Source of the DNA: Sciscionella sediminilitoris
Lineage (GTDB): Bacteria > Actinomycetota > Actinomycetes > Mycobacteriales > Pseudonocardiaceae
DNA length: 41,755 nt
NCBI RefSeq assembly: GCF_000737195.2
Contig: NZ_JALM01000066.1
Coordinates: 1-41,755, forward strand
Reading direction: 5' to 3'
Below the pieces are notes generated by a model. It was given only the letters and a program-made list of their open reading frames with translations, did no database searches and was not told the DNA's origin. The first letter of the stretch is position 1. Each line of letters starts with the position of its first letter. This document shows, in pieces, positions 40,736 to 41,755 of the stretch. The position numbers and the translations under genes are program-made.

Positions 40736-41485
40736 TCATACCAGCGGAATCGATATCCGTGAAGAGGCGGGCTCGAGCTCGCCTGCGGCCAGTCGGACGA
40801 ATCGGGCGGCGAACGGCCGCCAGGTCTCGGTCAGGTTTTCGTGGACCGTGGCAAGGTATTCCGGGTCCAGCGTGCCCTGCGGGGCCGCGGCCGCGCTCTC
40901 CGGAGCCTCCGCCGCCCAGTCGAGCACGATCCGCGGGGTGGTCTCGATGTGGAACTGGGTCGCGTACCCCGACTGCCCGACCCGGAACGCCTGGTTCGCA
41001 CACTGTGGCGCCGAGGCGAGCAGCTGCGCCGAACCGGGGAGTGTGGTGATCTCGTCCCGGTGGAACTGGATCACGTCCGGGGTGAACGGCAGTTCCGCCC
41101 AGAGCGGGTCCTGATTCGCCGCATCCCGCTTCGCCACGAGCGAGGGGCCCGATTCCGCTCCGTCCGGCATCTCCCGGACACGACCACCGGTGGCCACCGC
41201 CAGCAGCTGGGCACCGAGACAGATCGCCAGCGTCGGCACCCGGTTCCCCACCGCCGAGGACAGGAGTGCGCGTACCTTCGCCAGCCACGGATACTGTTCA
41301 TCGTCCAGCGCACCCATGGCGCCACCGAGCACGACCAGCCCGGTGAATCCTTCGAGATCCGCGGGAACCGGGTCCTCCGCGAAGGGTCGGCACACCGTCA
41401 GTTCTGCGCCGGCCTCGGTAAGCCAGTCGGCGAGCAGACCTGGTGGGTCCGTCGCGTCCGGCTGGACTATCAGCAACGGGGTCAC
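40736..41485 (-). CDS. Type 1 glutamine amidotransferase domain protein
   Basis: A 249-aa class I GATase (PF00117 type). Catalytic nucleophile Cys89 in LAICLGAQLLA, with His179 and Glu181 in ATQFHIET forming the triad. It releases ammonia from glutamine, or acts as a gamma-glutamyl hydrolase, for an unknown partner. GTG 41485 (VTPLLIVQPDATD) is preferred over an upstream ATG at 41584; TACCCT lies 8 nt upstream. It leads an apparent operon with pitA and glnE, which ties glutamine chemistry together by location. Confidence 0.88.
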   Translation of the reverse strand: MTPLLIVQPDATDPPGLLADWLTEAGAELTVCRPFAEDPVPADLEGFTGLVVLGGAMGALDDEQYPWLAKVRALLSSAVGNRVPTLAICLGAQLLAVATGGRVREMPDGAESGPSLVAKRDAANQDPLWAELPFTPDVIQFHRDEITTLPGSAQLLASAPQCANQAFRVGQSGYATQFHIETTPRIVLDWAAEAPESAAAAPQGTLDPEYLATVHENLTETWRPFAARFVRLAAGELEPASSRISIPLV

Positions 41486-41507
41486 GGAATAGCAGGGTAA
41501 GTCTTGA

Positions 41508-41678
41508 CTGCAAGGACCCGTTCGGCGGCTGCCGATTTGGTGGGGAGGCGTTATCCGCGCGTCACCCGAGGTAGAGCTGCTCATCGACCTGTGGGTGACC
41601 GGAGACTACCGATGGTGTGTGTACCGCTCCCACGCCGCCCCGGTCACTGTGGCGCATTCGTCAGGGTTCGAGCAGTAA
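41508..41678 (+). pseudogene. Possible gene remnant without a usable start
   Basis: One frame is open for 56 codons to TAA 41676-41678 and its last 37 codons read like protein (EVELLIDLWVTGDYRWC ... TVAHSSGFEQ). It has no ATG or TTG start and only an internal GTG. A stop at 41505-41507 precedes it. It may be the 3' part of a decayed gene. Evidence is weak. Confidence 0.3.
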
Positions 41679-41692
41679 AAGGCTCGAATATA

Positions 41693-41735
41693 AAAAGACC
41701 CGGTTCAACGGATAAATCGTTGAACCGGGTCTTTT
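41693..41735. terminator. Strong bidirectional terminator
   Basis: A perfect 18-bp stem (41693-41710 with 41718-41735), 7-nt loop GATAAAT, with A-tract on the left and T-tract on the right, so it can stop transcription from both sides. It separates this operon from whatever follows the window. Confidence 0.92.
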
Positions 41736-41755
41736 AAGTTGAGTTCGGCGGTGTC

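Noticed and set aside
41504-41737. 77-codon open frame at the right end
   Set aside because: It runs into the terminator hairpin, is Arg-rich and lacks an SD; a different frame there looks more protein-like.
1-41755. CRISPR arrays, insertion sequences or prophage genes
   Set aside because: No evenly spaced direct repeats, transposases, integrases or phage structural genes were seen in either strand.

Overview
This is a high-GC actinobacterial chromosome segment. It most resembles Pseudonocardiales (Amycolatopsis and relatives). The call rests on gene content and order (a WhiB7/UvrD2 block, an FtsEX/SmpB/RF2 block, GlnA with an adenylylation tyrosine plus GlnE, class F sortase, DUF397, EspG/WXG-type proteins), on frequent GTG starts and on about 70% GC. 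Genus is inferred, not proven. From memory of the Mycobacterium tuberculosis map, three blocks that lie apart there are joined here: prfB-ftsE-ftsX-smpB (Rv3105c-Rv3100c), the UPF0182/PDZ/zincin/ThiF/ABC1/whiB7/uvrD2 block (Rv3193c-Rv3198c), and DUF4191-RDD-glnA1...glnE (Rv2219-Rv2221c).

Layout. 1-1218: 3' end of a NarL-type histidine kinase and its response regulator. 1417-3544: membrane-anchored methyltransferase, convergent with an amidohydrolase coupled to smpB. 3781-7185: ftsX, ftsE, prfB and a PadR regulator on the minus strand. 7238-10628: an orphan DUF397 gene, a PAP2 phosphatase/lipid kinase fusion, and a class F sortase with its secreted partner. 11207-11283: initiator tRNA-fMet with a strong terminator. 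11359-18120: UPF0182 membrane protein, PPA1309-family protein, PDZ/Lon-like secreted protease, DUF2342 zincin and a YgjP-type metallopeptidase. 18296-22293: zinc-ribbon protein, ThiF-like protein, ABC1 kinase, an AbiEi-type wHTH protein preceded by three DnaA-box 9-mers, and a small Cys4 protein. 22378-25568: uvrD2, whiB7 and a 51-aa gene, with a long whiB7 leader holding a uORF and an attenuator. 25612-28419: DUF4191, RDD and glnA with a GlnR-type operator. 28745-31924: a lower-GC island with a type VII secretion substrate/chaperone module. 32153-36557: divergent Clc, small proteins, TmrB-like ATPase, acetyltransferase, and a TetR/MpaB divergent pair. 36561-41485: glnE, a Pit phosphate transporter and a glutamine amidotransferase. 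The window ends in an 18-bp perfect terminator hairpin.

How parts work together. GlnR (binding inferred) and GlnE (adenylylation) control glutamine synthetase at transcription and activity levels. The whiB7 leader shows every element expected for ribosome-sensing attenuation: an A-tract promoter overlapping the uvrD2 stop codon, an SD-equipped 62-codon uORF and a perfect 12-bp terminator before the gene. Many genes start 6-7 nt after a TANNNT-like hexamer, which suggests widespread leaderless transcription. The best candidates for something undescribed are the DnaA-box/palindrome cluster at 21057-21129 and the orphan WXG/DUF3558/PPE-like/EspG module inserted between glnA and glnE.
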